Shown here: positions 1 to 7,923 of the stretch, one piece after another | How the letters are laid out: each line of letters begins with the position of its first letter | Position numbering within the stretch: position 1 is the first letter of the stretch | Source: an uncultured Oscillibacter sp. | Lineage (GTDB): Bacteria; Bacillota; Clostridia; Oscillospirales; Oscillospiraceae | Reading direction: 5' to 3' | NCBI GenBank assembly: GCA_910576865.1 | Contig: CAJTKE010000001.1 | Span: forward strand, 124,001-188,000 | Length of the DNA: 64,000 bases | The notes under the pieces: generated by a model | Databases searched by the model: none | Seen by the model: only the letters and a program-made list of their open reading frames with translations | Told to the model about the DNA's origin: nothing | Made by a program: the position numbers and the translations under genes

Positions 1-257
1 GCCCTGGCGGCCTTTTTCAGGTCCAGGCTGTCCGGCGTGGGGATGTCGAAGACGTAATATCCCCCGGAGGCCCCTTTGGCCACCAGGGTCTTGAAGGCCC
101 GCGCCGGGTCCTGGCCCAGGGCCTGGGCCACGTGGACGCCGTACTCCCTGGTGCCCTCGGGGCCCTGGCCCTCCTCATAGAAATGGGGGGTGTAGGGGAC
201 CTTTTTCTGGTCCAGGATGCGCATGACGTTGGTTTTCTCGTCCTTTTTCTTTGCCAT
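1..257 (-). CDS. ybaK: Cys-tRNA(Pro)/Cys-tRNA(Cys) deacylase, YbaK/EbsC family (partial)
   Basis: The first 85 codons are present; the 3' end lies beyond the left edge. The N-terminus MAKKKDEKTNVMRILDQKKV, followed by a VPYTPHFY segment and a segment ending in RAFKTLVAKG, is typical of YbaK-type editing enzymes, which hydrolyse Cys mischarged on tRNA(Pro) in the cytoplasm. The start ATG (257-255) has a GAGGTAA ribosome site that overlaps the stop codon of the upstream EamA gene, so the two are translationally linked at the end of the minus-strand uvrB operon. The catalytic C-terminal half is not in the window. Confidence 0.85.
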   Translation of the reverse strand, partial: MAKKKDEKTNVMRILDQKKVPYTPHFYEEGQGPEGTREYGVHVAQALGQDPARAFKTLVAKGASGGYYVFDIPTPDSLDLKKAAR

Positions 258-261
258 GATC

Positions 262-1134
262 TTACCTCAAAATACAGACGCCCGCCAGGACGCCGAAAAT
301 ACCCAGGGCCGTCAGGGGCCCCAGGGGCTCCCCGAAGACCAGCGCCCCCGTCAGCGTCGCCGCCACCGGCTCCAGGCTGGCCAGAATGGAGGCCCGTCCC
401 GGCTCCATCCGGGCAAGGCCCCAGGTGTACAGAACGTAGGGCAGGGCGGTGGAGAACACCGCCAGGGCCAGGGCCGTCCCCCACAGGCCGGGATTCCCGG
501 CGAATGCCCCCGCCAGCTCCGCCGGGCGGAGCAGCGCCAGGGACGCCGGGCCCGCGAAGAGGAAGGTCCACACCGTCACCGTCAGGGGCGGGTAGTGGGC
601 CAGGGCGTACCGGCCGAAAATGCTGTAGAGCGCGTAGAAGAACCCGGCCCCCAGCCCCAGCAGGACGCCGGGAAGGGTGACGGACAGCCCGCCGGAAAAC
701 ACGCCGCAGACGCACGCGCAGCCGACCAGCGTCAAAAACAGGGCCAGGAGCTTTTTCCTCGTCACCGGCTCCTTCCAGAGGACGGCGGACAGGAGCACCA
801 CGAAGGACGGGGCCGTGTACAGCAGAATCGACGCCACGGCCAGGGAACAGAGCTTCTGGCAGGAAAAATAACAGACGGTGAACAGCACCACGCTGACCAC
901 GCCGGTGCCGAAAAAGTATTTCAGGTGCCGCCGCTCCACCCGGAAGACGCTCCGGTCCCTGACCAGGAAGAATGCCGCCAGCAGGGCGCAGCCCCCCAGG
1001 TTCCGGACCACCACGATGGAGAGGGGCGAGAGGCCCGCCGCCATCAGCCGCCGGTTCCACAGTCCGATGACGCCCCACAGCGCCGCCGCCGCCAGGATGG
1101 CGACGGCCGCCGGGGCTTTTTTCCGTGTCTCCAT
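262..1134 (-). CDS. EamA/DMT-family transporter (RhaT/YdcZ type)
   Basis: A 290-residue, very hydrophobic protein with about ten predicted membrane segments arranged as two five-helix EamA repeats (roughly residues 10-140 and 150-290), the normal length for a drug/metabolite transporter. The motif ...WGVIGLWNRRLM near the N-terminus and GPLTALGIFGVLAGV at the end fit the family. The substrate cannot be told from sequence; members export amino acids, nucleosides or other metabolites. It lies 10 bp downstream of the preceding membrane-protein gene and 4 bp before ybaK, in the uvrB operon. Confidence 0.85.
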   Translation of the reverse strand: METRKKAPAAVAILAAAALWGVIGLWNRRLMAAGLSPLSIVVVRNLGGCALLAAFFLVRDRSVFRVERRHLKYFFGTGVVSVVLFTVCYFSCQKLCSLAVASILLYTAPSFVVLLSAVLWKEPVTRKKLLALFLTLVGCACVCGVFSGGLSVTLPGVLLGLGAGFFYALYSIFGRYALAHYPPLTVTVWTFLFAGPASLALLRPAELAGAFAGNPGLWGTALALAVFSTALPYVLYTWGLARMEPGRASILASLEPVAATLTGALVFGEPLGPLTALGIFGVLAGVCILR

Positions 1135-1144
1135 AAACCCTCCG

Positions 1145-1882
1145 CTAGTAAATTTCCGACAGGGCGGCGATGTATACCACGGCAGTCACCGCCGCGGCCA
1201 CGGCCCAGCCCGCCCGCTCCAGGGCCAGCCAGGTCTCCGTGGGCTCCGGGTCCTGGGCGCCCCAGTGCCGCCAGCGGAACAGCGTCCTGTGAAAGACGAT
1301 TTCCAGAGCCGTCAGCGCCGTCAGGAACACCGCCATGGAAAACAGGGCCGGGTCCCCGTGAGCGGAGGTCTCCGGCCCGAAGGCGAAGCGGACCGCGTCG
1401 GCGGCGGCGGTTTCATAGCCCCACCACGTGTTGGCGACGGTATAGCCCCGAATACCGAGACTGCTGGAGGGCGCCCACTCGCCGCTTTTGCTGTACCAAC
1501 CGAACGCGTCCTCCGGGTCATAGCCGCCCTCGAAGAGGGTCTTCCCGTTCTTCGTCACCAGGATGCCGCCCACGGAATCGCCGCGTTCCGTCTGAATCCG
1601 CTCCGTCGGGTAGAACACCTGGCAGACATCGTGAAACTGATCCCCGATGGTGAAGTCCACGTCCGTCTCGAAATTCGTCGGCCAGGAGACGGTGATGGTC
1701 ACCGGGTCTCCATTGGCCTTGCCGCTGTAAACGGTCTGCCCCTCGGTTTCCGTGATCTTCAAAAGGCCCCCCTCGAACAGCACGCCGGGATGGGCCCGGA
1801 AGACGGCCATGAGGACGCCGAAGAACACCAGCATCCCCGCCAGGACCGCCAGCATGCGTTTTTGAAACCGGGTCAGCTCCAT
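1145..1882 (-). CDS. hypothetical membrane protein
   Basis: A 245-residue protein of unknown function. It has one membrane helix near the N-terminus (about residues 10-28), a large soluble domain (about 35-165) rich in aromatic and acidic residues, and two helices near the C-terminus (about 180-200 and 222-242), so the soluble part probably lies outside the cell. No enzymatic motif was recognised. It sits between the MmcQ-like and EamA genes with 10-12 bp gaps, implying co-transcription. It does not resemble a family I can name with confidence. Confidence 0.7.
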   Translation of the reverse strand: MELTRFQKRMLAVLAGMLVFFGVLMAVFRAHPGVLFEGGLLKITETEGQTVYSGKANGDPVTITVSWPTNFETDVDFTIGDQFHDVCQVFYPTERIQTERGDSVGGILVTKNGKTLFEGGYDPEDAFGWYSKSGEWAPSSSLGIRGYTVANTWWGYETAAADAVRFAFGPETSAHGDPALFSMAVFLTALTALEIVFHRTLFRWRHWGAQDPEPTETWLALERAGWAVAAAVTAVVYIAALSEIY

Positions 1883-1894
1883 GAGGCCTCCCTC

Positions 1895-2275
1895 CTATTC
1901 TCCCAGAATCTCCCGCTGGACATACTTGGGCAGCTTCCGCAGAATCAGCTCGTGGGACTGGGCGCAGAGCTCCCGAAGGATGTCGTCCGGTAGCTCCCCG
2001 TCCAGCAGGCAGGCGATCCAGTTCCGCTTGTCGCAGTAGAACCCCGGCAGAATCTCCGGGTGTGCCGCCCGGAGAATCTCCCCCCGGGCGGGCTCACACT
2101 TCAGGTTCACCAGATCGTGCCCGTTATAGGCCTCGTCCTTCATCCCCCGGGGGGAGCAGACGGCGGCGAAGAGCTTGCCCCGGATCATGTACCGGAACCA
2201 GCCCCACTCGGCCTTATAGTCCTTCTCCGCCCCCGGCAGGGACAGGAGGTATTCGTCCAGCCATTCGTATTTCAT
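1895..2275 (-). CDS. MmcQ/YjbR family protein
   Basis: 126 residues, the usual length of the small MmcQ/YjbR (DUF1801-like) fold often described as DNA-binding. Recognisable features are the N-terminal SLPGAEKDYKAEWGWFRYMI segment, the central NLKCEP strand and the PGFYCDKRNW motif that typifies the family. Its ATG overlaps the uvrB stop codon (ATGA), so translation is coupled to uvrB. Biochemical role is not established for this family; proximity to uvrB suggests, but does not prove, a DNA-related role. Confidence 0.85.
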   Translation of the reverse strand: MKYEWLDEYLLSLPGAEKDYKAEWGWFRYMIRGKLFAAVCSPRGMKDEAYNGHDLVNLKCEPARGEILRAAHPEILPGFYCDKRNWIACLLDGELPDDILRELCAQSHELILRKLPKYVQREILGE

Positions 2276-4245
2276 TTGTCCTCTCCCCTCAGCTCGATAA
2301 TCCGGTCTCTCAAAACCGCTGCGTACTCGAACTCCAGCATCTTGCTGGCTTCCTTCATTTCCTTCTCCAGGCGCTTGATCTCCGCCTCCCGCTCCTGCCT
2401 GTTCAGCTTCTTGTGGCGGCGGGCCCGGGTGGTCTCGTCCTCGGCGGTGGAGGAAATCTCCAGCACCTCCCGGACGCCCTTGATGATGGTCTTCGGCACG
2501 ATGCCGTGCTCCCGGTTGAAGGCGTCCTGAATCCCCCGGCGGCGCTCCGTCTCGTCCATGGCGGCCCGCATGGAGGGCGTGACGGTGTCGGCGTAGAGGA
2601 TGACCAGACCCTCCGCGTTCCGGGCGGCCCGGCCGATGGTCTGGATGAGGGAGGTCTCGGACCGGAGGAAGCCCTCCTTGTCCGCGTCCAGCACGGCCAC
2701 CAGACTGACCTCCGGCAGGTCCAGACCCTCCCGCAGGAGGTTGATGCCCACCAGCACGTCGAACTTTCCCAGCCGCAGGTCCCGGATGATCTCCATCCGC
2801 TCGATGGTCTCCACGTCGGAGTGCATATACCGGACCTTGATCCCGGCGTTCTTGAAGTACTCCGTCAGGTCCTCCGCCATTTTCTTGGTGAGGGTGGTCA
2901 CCAGCACCCGCTCGTCCTTGGCCGCCCGGGCGTTGATCTCCTCCATCAGATCGTCGATCTGCCCGGTGACGGGCCGGACCTCCACCCGGGGGTCCAGCAG
3001 GCCCGTGGGGCGGATCACCTGCTCCACGATGCTGTCCGCCCGCTCCCGTTCGTAGGGGCCGGGGGTGGCGGAGACGAAGACCGCCTGCCCGATCCGGCCC
3101 TCGAACTCCTCGAATTTCAAAGGCCGGTTGTCGTAGGCACAGGGGAGGCGGAAGCCGTATTTCACCAGGGAGTCCTTCCGGGCGTGGTCCCCGTTGTACA
3201 TGGCCCGGACCTGGGGCAGCGTCACGTGGCTCTCGTCCACGAAGAGGACGAAGTCGTCGGGGAAGAAATCCAGCAGGGTCATGGGGGCGGAGCCTTGGGG
3301 CCGCTCGGAGATGATGCGGGAATAGTTCTCAATGCCGGAGCAGTAGCCCAGCTCCGCCATCATCTCCATGTCGTATTCCGTCCGCTGGCGGATGCGCTGG
3401 GCCTCCACCAGCTGGTTATTGTCCGTGAAGACCCGGACCTGCTCCTCCAGCTCCTTCCGGATTTCGCCTATGGCCCGGTCCATCTTGTCCTTGGTGGTGA
3501 CATAGTGGCTGGCGGGGTAGATGGCGATGTGGTTCAACACCCGGTTCACGGAGCCCGTCACGGGGTTGAACTCGCTGACCCGGTCGATCTCGTCCCCGAA
3601 GAACTCCACCCGGATGGCCTTGTCCTTGTAATAGGCGGGGTAGATCTCCACCGTGTCCCCCCGGACCCGGAACATGTTCCGCTCGAAGGCGATGTCGTTC
3701 CGCTCGTAGCGAATCTCCACCAGCCGCCGGAGGAGCTCGTCCCGGTCCCACTCCGCCCCCGCCCGGAGGGAGACCACCATCTTGGCGAAGTCGTCCGGCT
3801 CGCCCAGGCCGTAGATGCAGGAGACGGAGGAGACCACGATGACGTCCCGCCGCTCCAGCAGGGCGCAGGTGGCGGAGAGGCGGAGGCGGTCGATCTCGTC
3901 ATTCGTCGAGGCGTCCTTGGCGATATAGGTGTCCGTGTGGGGGATATAGGCCTCCGGCTGGTAATAGTCGTAGTAGGAGACGAAATACTCCACGGCGTTG
4001 TTGGGGAAGAACTCCTTGAACTCGGCGCACAGCTGGGCCGCCAGGGTCTTGTTGTGGGCCAGGACCAGGGTGGGGCGCTGGACGGCCTCGATGACCTTGG
4101 CCATGGTGAAGGTCTTGCCGGAGCCGGTGACGCCCAGAAGAATCTGCTCCTTCAGCCCGTTCTCAATGCCCGCCGCCAGGGCGGCGATGGCCTCCGGCTG
4201 GTCGCCGGAGGGCTGGTATTCGGATACGACTTGAAATTTCGGCAT
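2272..4245 (-). CDS. uvrB: excinuclease ABC subunit B
   Basis: 657 residues, full length. UvrB is the damage-verifying helicase of nucleotide excision repair, loaded by UvrA and binding UvrC for incision. Seen: Walker A GVTGSGKT (about residues 38-45), the beta-hairpin region YDYYQPEAYIP that clamps DNA, the helicase motif QTIGRAARN, and a C-terminal UVR motif (from about residue 615, EYAAVLRDRI) that contacts UvrC. It starts the minus-strand repair operon. A promoter with a LexA-type box lies directly upstream, so SOS induction is expected. Confidence 0.98.
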   Translation of the reverse strand: MPKFQVVSEYQPSGDQPEAIAALAAGIENGLKEQILLGVTGSGKTFTMAKVIEAVQRPTLVLAHNKTLAAQLCAEFKEFFPNNAVEYFVSYYDYYQPEAYIPHTDTYIAKDASTNDEIDRLRLSATCALLERRDVIVVSSVSCIYGLGEPDDFAKMVVSLRAGAEWDRDELLRRLVEIRYERNDIAFERNMFRVRGDTVEIYPAYYKDKAIRVEFFGDEIDRVSEFNPVTGSVNRVLNHIAIYPASHYVTTKDKMDRAIGEIRKELEEQVRVFTDNNQLVEAQRIRQRTEYDMEMMAELGYCSGIENYSRIISERPQGSAPMTLLDFFPDDFVLFVDESHVTLPQVRAMYNGDHARKDSLVKYGFRLPCAYDNRPLKFEEFEGRIGQAVFVSATPGPYERERADSIVEQVIRPTGLLDPRVEVRPVTGQIDDLMEEINARAAKDERVLVTTLTKKMAEDLTEYFKNAGIKVRYMHSDVETIERMEIIRDLRLGKFDVLVGINLLREGLDLPEVSLVAVLDADKEGFLRSETSLIQTIGRAARNAEGLVILYADTVTPSMRAAMDETERRRGIQDAFNREHGIVPKTIIKGVREVLEISSTAEDETTRARRHKKLNRQEREAEIKRLEKEMKEASKMLEFEYAAVLRDRIIELRGEDK

Positions 4246-4267
4246 AGCGGCCTCCTTTTTGGAACCT

Positions 4268-4306
4268 ATTGTACCACGGCGCCGCCGGGATTACAACATT
4301 TGTTCG
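4268..4306 (-). promoter_or_regulatory. uvrB promoter with LexA (SOS) box
   Basis: On the minus strand TTGTAA (4296-4291), 17 bp, TACAAT (4273-4268) with an upstream TG (extended -10). A LexA-type box CGAACAAATGTTGT (4306-4293) closely fits the Gram-positive consensus CGAACRNRYGTTYG and covers the -35 hexamer, the right place for SOS repression of uvrB. Confidence 0.8.
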
Positions 4307-4332
4307 ATATATTTTTCAAAAAAACGGGGCCC

Positions 4333-5007
4333 TCACATCAGATACCCGGACTCGGAGAAGGAGACGAAGTCATGGTCCGCCACGATGATGTGGTCCTCCA
4401 GCCGCACGCCGATGGCGTCCAGGGCCGCCCGGACCCGGGCGGTGACGGCGTGGTCGTCCTCGGAGGGCAGGGCGATGCCGCTGGGGTGGTTGTGGGCCAG
4501 GATGACGGAGCTGGCCGTGTGGAAGATGGCGTTCTGCACCACCTTGCGGACGTCCACCGTCACGGCGGAGACGCTGCCCTCCCCCAGGCGCTTGCAGGCC
4601 AGCAGCTTCCCCTTCCCGTCCAGACAGAGCTGATAGACCGCCTCGTTGGGCTCGTTGGAGAAGAGCTCCAGAAGATAGGCCCCCACCTGCTCCCGGGAGT
4701 TCAGGACCAGCTCCCGCTCCAGGTCCGACAACCGGGCCCTCCGGGCGATCTGAGAGGTCAGGCGCAGCAGCACCGCCGTCCGCTCCCCCACGCCCTTCAC
4801 CTCCGTCAGCAGCTCCACCGGCGCGGAGAGCACGGCGGAGAGGCTGCCGAACCGGTCCATCAGCGCGTGAGCCAGGGGGTTCACGTTCCCCTGGGGGATG
4901 GCGTAGTAAAGCAGCAGCTCCAGGGCCTCGTGGTCGGCGAAGCCGCTCAGGCCGTTTTCCAGGAACCGCCTCCGCACCCGCTCTCTGTGCCCGTCATGAA
5001 CGCCCAT
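4333..5007 (-). CDS. radC: RadC family JAB-domain protein
   Basis: 224 residues: an N-terminal helix-hairpin-helix region (ADHEALELLLYYAIPQGN, later VKGVGERTA) followed by a JAB/MPN metalloprotease-like domain with the HNHPSG zinc motif and downstream Asp. Historically called a DNA repair protein, but real function is unsettled. The frame stays open further upstream, but I start at ATG 5007: it has an AAGGTGAGG ribosome site, and the promoter's -10 lies at 5071-5066, so an upstream start at 5067 could not be transcribed. Confidence 0.92.
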   Translation of the reverse strand: MGVHDGHRERVRRRFLENGLSGFADHEALELLLYYAIPQGNVNPLAHALMDRFGSLSAVLSAPVELLTEVKGVGERTAVLLRLTSQIARRARLSDLERELVLNSREQVGAYLLELFSNEPNEAVYQLCLDGKGKLLACKRLGEGSVSAVTVDVRKVVQNAIFHTASSVILAHNHPSGIALPSEDDHAVTARVRAALDAIGVRLEDHIIVADHDFVSFSESGYLM

Positions 5008-5065
5008 TTCCTCACCTTCCGCAGCGCCCGCGCCCTCCGCGGGCGGGGCTTGACACTTGAAAGCC

Positions 5066-5094
5066 ATGATAGCATATTTTCCCGCCAGCGTCAA
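5066..5094 (-). promoter_or_regulatory. radC promoter
   Basis: Minus strand TTGACG (5094-5089), 17 bp, TATCAT (5071-5066), preceded by TGC (extended -10). It fixes the radC start downstream at 5007. Confidence 0.7.
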
Positions 5095-5122
5095 TCTTCC
5101 GGCAGAATTCTAAAAGTTTTTG

Positions 5123-5151
5123 TATACAAACGGGAATTCCTGTGCTATACT
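5123..5151 (+). promoter_or_regulatory. rnj promoter
   Basis: TATACA (5123-5128), 17 bp, TATACT (5146-5151) with TGC directly before it (extended -10). The -35 lies within a short AT-rich dyad (TTTGTATACAAA). It would give a leader of about 230 nt before rnj. Confidence 0.65.
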
Positions 5152-5159
5152 ATATCGAG

Positions 5160-5388
5160 TTGACGTTCCCAGGGGCCCCGGACGGGGCCGGGCGGAACGG
5201 TTTGAAACAGTATTTTTCCAGGACGGGACGCGCTTCCCGGCTGGTCAAATAATAAAAAAGGCGGCTTTTTGGGACGCACTCAACCCTCCGCCGGCGTAAC
5301 GGGGCCGGACGGACAGCGGGCGTCTTTTCTTTGCCATGCCCTCACGCGGGCGTGAGCCGCCGGTACATCTTTTGAAATTGACAAGGAG
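5160..5388 (+). other. structured 5' leader of rnj
   Basis: No gene was seen here. The leader can fold into a hairpin (GTTCC 5165-5169 with GGAAC 5194-5198, inner GGCCCCG/CGGGGCC), an AAAAAG-GCGG-CTTTTT hairpin near 5255-5275, a long GACGC...GCGTC stem near 5273-5320 followed by CTTTTCTTT, and CTCACG/CGTGAG (5341-5356) just before the ribosome site. The stem followed by T-rich sequence could act as an attenuator. It matched no riboswitch class I know. Confidence 0.4.
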
Positions 5389-5399
5389 TTATGTTATCT

Positions 5400-7058
5400 A
5401 TGGCAGAAAAACTGAAAATCATCCCTCTGGGCGGCCTGGACGAGATCGGTAAAAACATGACGGCCTATGAGTACGGCGGGGAGATCATTGTCGTGGACTG
5501 CGGCATGGCCTTCCCCGGGGACGACATGTACGGAATCGACTGCATCATCCCCGACGTGACCTATCTCATCAAAAACCGGGCCCGCATCCGGGGGCTGTTC
5601 ATCACCCACGGCCACGAGGACCACGTGGGGGCCATTCCCTACGTCCTCAAGCAGGTGAACATGCCCATCTACTGCACTCGCTTCACCGCCGGACTCATCC
5701 AGCTGAAGCTGGAGGAGCACGGGCTGGTGAAGTCCACCAAGCTCATCACCGTGGAGCCCGGCCGGTCCGTCCGGGCGGGGAAGTTCACCGTGGAGTTCAT
5801 CCACGTGAACCACTCCATCGCGGACTCCGTGGCCTTCGCCATCCACACCCACATGGGCACCGTGGTCCACACGGGAGACTTCAAAATCGACTCCACCCCC
5901 ATCGACGGGGAGGTCATCGACCTGGCCCGCCTGGGCGAGCTGGGCAAGGAGGGCGTCCTGGCCCTCTGCGCCGACTCCACCAACGTGGAGCGCCCGGGCT
6001 ACACCCTCAGCGAGCGGGCGGTGGGCCAGACCTTCAGCCGCCAGTTCCAGGGCTGTGACGAGCGGATCATCGTCACCACCTTCGCCTCCAACGTCCACCG
6101 GGTCCAGCAGGTGCTGGACGCCGCCGCCGCCCACGGGCGGAAGGTGGCCGTGACGGGCCGGTCCATGGAGAACATCATGCGGGTGTCCACGGAGCTGGGG
6201 TACATGAAGGTGCCCAAGAACACCCTGGTGGACATCAACAAGATCAAGAGCCTGCCCAAAAACAAGCAGGTCATCGTCACCACCGGCTCCCAGGGCGAGG
6301 AGATGAGCGCCCTGTACCGCATGGCCTTCTCCACCCACAAGCAGGTGGAGGTGGGGCCCGGGGACAAGGTCATCATCTCCGCCTCCGCCATCCCGGGCAA
6401 CGAGGTGACGGTGAGCCGGGTCATCAACGAGCTGTTCCGCAAGGGCGTCCATGTGGTGTACGACAAGGCGGACATGCTCCACGTCTCCGGCCACGCCTGC
6501 CAGGAGGAGCTGAAGATCATCCACGCCCTGACCCGGCCCCGGTTCTTCGTCCCCCTCCACGGCGAGCAGCGGATGCTCCAGATTCACAGCCAGGTGGCAC
6601 AGCAGATGGGCATGGACCGGAATCACATCGCCATCGCGGAAAACGGAAGCGTCATTGAAATCACCGCCAAGACCCTGAAAATCGGCGGGGCGGTCCCCGC
6701 CGGGGAGGTCTTTGTGGACGGCTCCGGCGTGGGCGACGTGGGGGCCGTGGTCATGCGGGACCGCAAGCGGCTGGCCGAGGACGGCATGGTCGTGGTGGTC
6801 CTGCCCATCTCCAGCCACGACGGCGGCCTGCTGAGCCCGCCGGAGATCGTCACCCGGGGCTTCATCTACGTGAAGGAGTCCGGGGACCTGATGAAGGAGC
6901 TCCAGGGCATCGCCATGGACGCGGCGGACTCCGTCACCCGCAAGCGCGGGCGGGACGACGGGGAGCTCCGGGGCGTGGTGAAATCCGCCGTCAGCAGCTA
7001 CCTCTTCAAGACCACCAAGCGCAGCCCCATGGTCATTCCCGTTGTGACGAGGCTGTGA
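5400..7058 (+). CDS. rnj: ribonuclease J
   Basis: About 552 residues. RNase J is a beta-CASP metallo-beta-lactamase with endonuclease and 5'-3' exonuclease activity, central to mRNA decay and rRNA maturation in Firmicutes. The metal motif THGHEDHVG lies about 70 residues from the start; later motifs include SGHA and PLHGEQRML of the beta-CASP region and a C-terminal dimerisation domain. Two ATGs are possible: 5391 lies only 2 nt after AAGGAG (5383-5388), 5400 lies 11 nt after it and gives the typical start MAEKLKIIPLGGLDEIGKN; I prefer 5400. Monocistronic, with the unassigned RNA downstream. Confidence 0.95.
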   Translation: MAEKLKIIPLGGLDEIGKNMTAYEYGGEIIVVDCGMAFPGDDMYGIDCIIPDVTYLIKNRARIRGLFITHGHEDHVGAIPYVLKQVNMPIYCTRFTAGLIQLKLEEHGLVKSTKLITVEPGRSVRAGKFTVEFIHVNHSIADSVAFAIHTHMGTVVHTGDFKIDSTPIDGEVIDLARLGELGKEGVLALCADSTNVERPGYTLSERAVGQTFSRQFQGCDERIIVTTFASNVHRVQQVLDAAAAHGRKVAVTGRSMENIMRVSTELGYMKVPKNTLVDINKIKSLPKNKQVIVTTGSQGEEMSALYRMAFSTHKQVEVGPGDKVIISASAIPGNEVTVSRVINELFRKGVHVVYDKADMLHVSGHACQEELKIIHALTRPRFFVPLHGEQRMLQIHSQVAQQMGMDRNHIAIAENGSVIEITAKTLKIGGAVPAGEVFVDGSGVGDVGAVVMRDRKRLAEDGMVVVVLPISSHDGGLLSPPEIVTRGFIYVKESGDLMKELQGIAMDAADSVTRKRGRDDGELRGVVKSAVSSYLFKTTKRSPMVIPVVTRL

Positions 7059-7076
7059 GGAAATGACAGATTTCTC

Positions 7077-7105
7077 TTGCAATCCGCCTGGGACTGTGGT
7101 ATACT
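7077..7105 (+). promoter_or_regulatory. promoter of the RNA at 7112-7297
   Basis: TTGCAA (7077-7082), 17 bp, TATACT (7100-7105) with TGG before it (extended -10). It begins 18 bp after the rnj stop codon and drives no recognisable protein gene. Confidence 0.7.
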
Positions 7106-7111
7106 GAACTC

Positions 7112-7297
7112 ACCTAAGAAGTCAAGCATGTCCATATGTACACCAAAAGGCGAGGCCCCGGAGAGGTAGGCACTCTCCGGGGGCCATTTTCGCCTTCAGG
7201 CTTACTGCTCCTTGATTCGGCAAATTGCGCAACAGGGAACCAGGGCGTCCCCGCAAGGAATACGTAAGAAGGCCCCCGGCTTGCGCCGGGGGCCTTT
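7112..7297 (+). ncRNA. candidate structured small RNA of unknown class
   Basis: About 186 nt between a good promoter and a strong terminator. It contains a long hairpin (7147-7196: AAGGCGA / GGCCCCGGAGAG with loop GTAGGCA, closed by CTCTCC / GGGGGCC / TCGCCTT), then a domain closed by TCCTTG (about 7208-7213) and CAAGGA (about 7253-7258) holding the palindrome TTGCGCAA, then the terminator hairpin 7271-7294. Short open frames in it do not look like real proteins. I could not match it to 6S RNA, SRP RNA, tmRNA, RNase P RNA or a known riboswitch. Confidence 0.5.
7271..7294. terminator. bidirectional terminator
   Basis: Perfect 10-bp stem GGCCCCCGGC / GCCGGGGGCC with loop TTGC, followed by TTT on the plus strand. 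It ends the RNA on the plus strand and lies 12 bp after the BrnA-like gene on the minus strand. Confidence 0.75.
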
Positions 7298-7306
7298 GAA
7301 TGATTT

Positions 7307-7489
7307 CTATGCCTTCTTCTTTTTCCTGTTGCGCTGCGCTACGGAGCATCTGAACGCCTTGTACATCGCGGGCGACAGTTCCGGGGAATCTTCATCAAAT
7401 TGGATTTCCCGTTCCGCCGCCGCCCTGACTTCCTCCAGCTGTTCCTTCGTGGGAGTCTGGCCGTCCTTAATTGTAAAAGTTCTGGTCAT
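7307..7489 (-). CDS. BrnA-like antitoxin
   Basis: 60 residues starting MTRTFTIKDGQTPTKEQLEE, with a helical core (EEVRAAAEREIQFDEDSPEL) and a basic tail RNRKKKKA. It is encoded directly after, and overlapping by 23 bp, the BrnT-type toxin gene, the toxin-first order usual for brnTA. An earlier in-frame start exists at 7507, but ATG 7489 has AAAGGAGG 7 nt upstream. BrnA proteins neutralise BrnT and autorepress the operon. Identification rests on position and size more than on a diagnostic motif. Confidence 0.7.
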   Translation of the reverse strand: MTRTFTIKDGQTPTKEQLEEVRAAAEREIQFDEDSPELSPAMYKAFRCSVAQRNRKKKKA

Positions 7490-7751
7490 AATAGAGCCTC
7501 CTTTCACGTTCCGTCGCCAATCTCGCGGAGATCAACCGAATGTTTTCCCCACGCTCGGTAAATACAACAAACAGCAAGTCGCCCACCATCCCGATGGCAA
7601 TATAGCGGTCTTCTTCCGTACTATGCTCAAAATCATACATCTCTATGTAATACTCATCCCGAAAAACGTATGACGCCGTTTCAAAAGATACGCCGTGCTT
7701 CTGGCGGTTGATACGGTCTTTTTCCTCGTCCCATTCAAATTTCAGTTCCAT
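7467..7751 (-). CDS. brnT: BrnT-family ribonuclease toxin (DUF497)
   Basis: 94 residues. The opening FEWDEEKDRINRQKHGVSF is the DUF497/BrnT signature (FxWDxxKxxxNxxKHxVxF), followed by YIAIGMVGDLLFVVFTERG and the C-terminal ISARLATERERRLY, matching the RxIxARxAxxxERxxY ending. BrnT is a RelE-like RNase that arrests translation. It is first in a two-gene operon with the antitoxin and has its own promoter upstream. The ribosome site is weak (AAAGAAG). Confidence 0.9.
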   Translation of the reverse strand: MELKFEWDEEKDRINRQKHGVSFETASYVFRDEYYIEMYDFEHSTEEDRYIAIGMVGDLLFVVFTERGENIRLISARLATERERRLYYDQNFYN

Positions 7752-7789
7752 AAGTTTTCTTCTTTCAAGTCAGCCAGTTTATTGATTCA

Positions 7790-7818
7790 AGTATAGCACG
7801 TCTGCCCGTTGAAGGCAA
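7790..7818 (-). promoter_or_regulatory. brnT operon promoter
   Basis: Minus strand TTGCCT (7818-7813), 17 bp, TATACT (7795-7790) preceded by TGC (extended -10), 38 bp before the brnT start. Confidence 0.65.
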
Positions 7819-7889
7819 TCCCTGTTCTGAATCCGTCCCATCGACCCAAATCGTCAGCTGTTCTTTTGACAGCTCTGTCTCATATGAAG

Positions 7890-7919
7890 GAAGGCCCGGC
7901 GCGGACGCGTCGGGCCTTC
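7890..7919. terminator. terminator hairpin
   Basis: GAAGGCCCG / CGGGCCTTC, 12-nt loop, with TTTTTT on the plus strand. It follows the RHH gene on the minus strand by 4 bp; on the plus strand no gene ends into it, so it may serve both directions. Confidence 0.6.
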
Positions 7920-7923
7920 TTTT

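Noticed and set aside
2062..5163. 1033-codon open frame on the plus strand
   Set aside because: Lies opposite uvrB and radC, whose motifs are unmistakable; its composition (runs of Gly/Pro/His/Val) is that of a GC-rich antisense shadow.
5394..7082. 562-codon open frame on the minus strand
   Set aside because: Antisense shadow of rnj; His/Val/Gly-rich with no domain or ribosome site.
7112..7297. Assignment as 6S, SRP, tmRNA or RNase P RNA
   Set aside because: None of the conserved cores of those RNAs (for example GGAAGGAAGCAGCC-like SRP loop) could be found; left unassigned.
7122..7349. 75-codon frame on the minus strand inside the RNA region
   Set aside because: Not hydrophobic, no ribosome site, crosses the terminator; unlikely to be a type I toxin.
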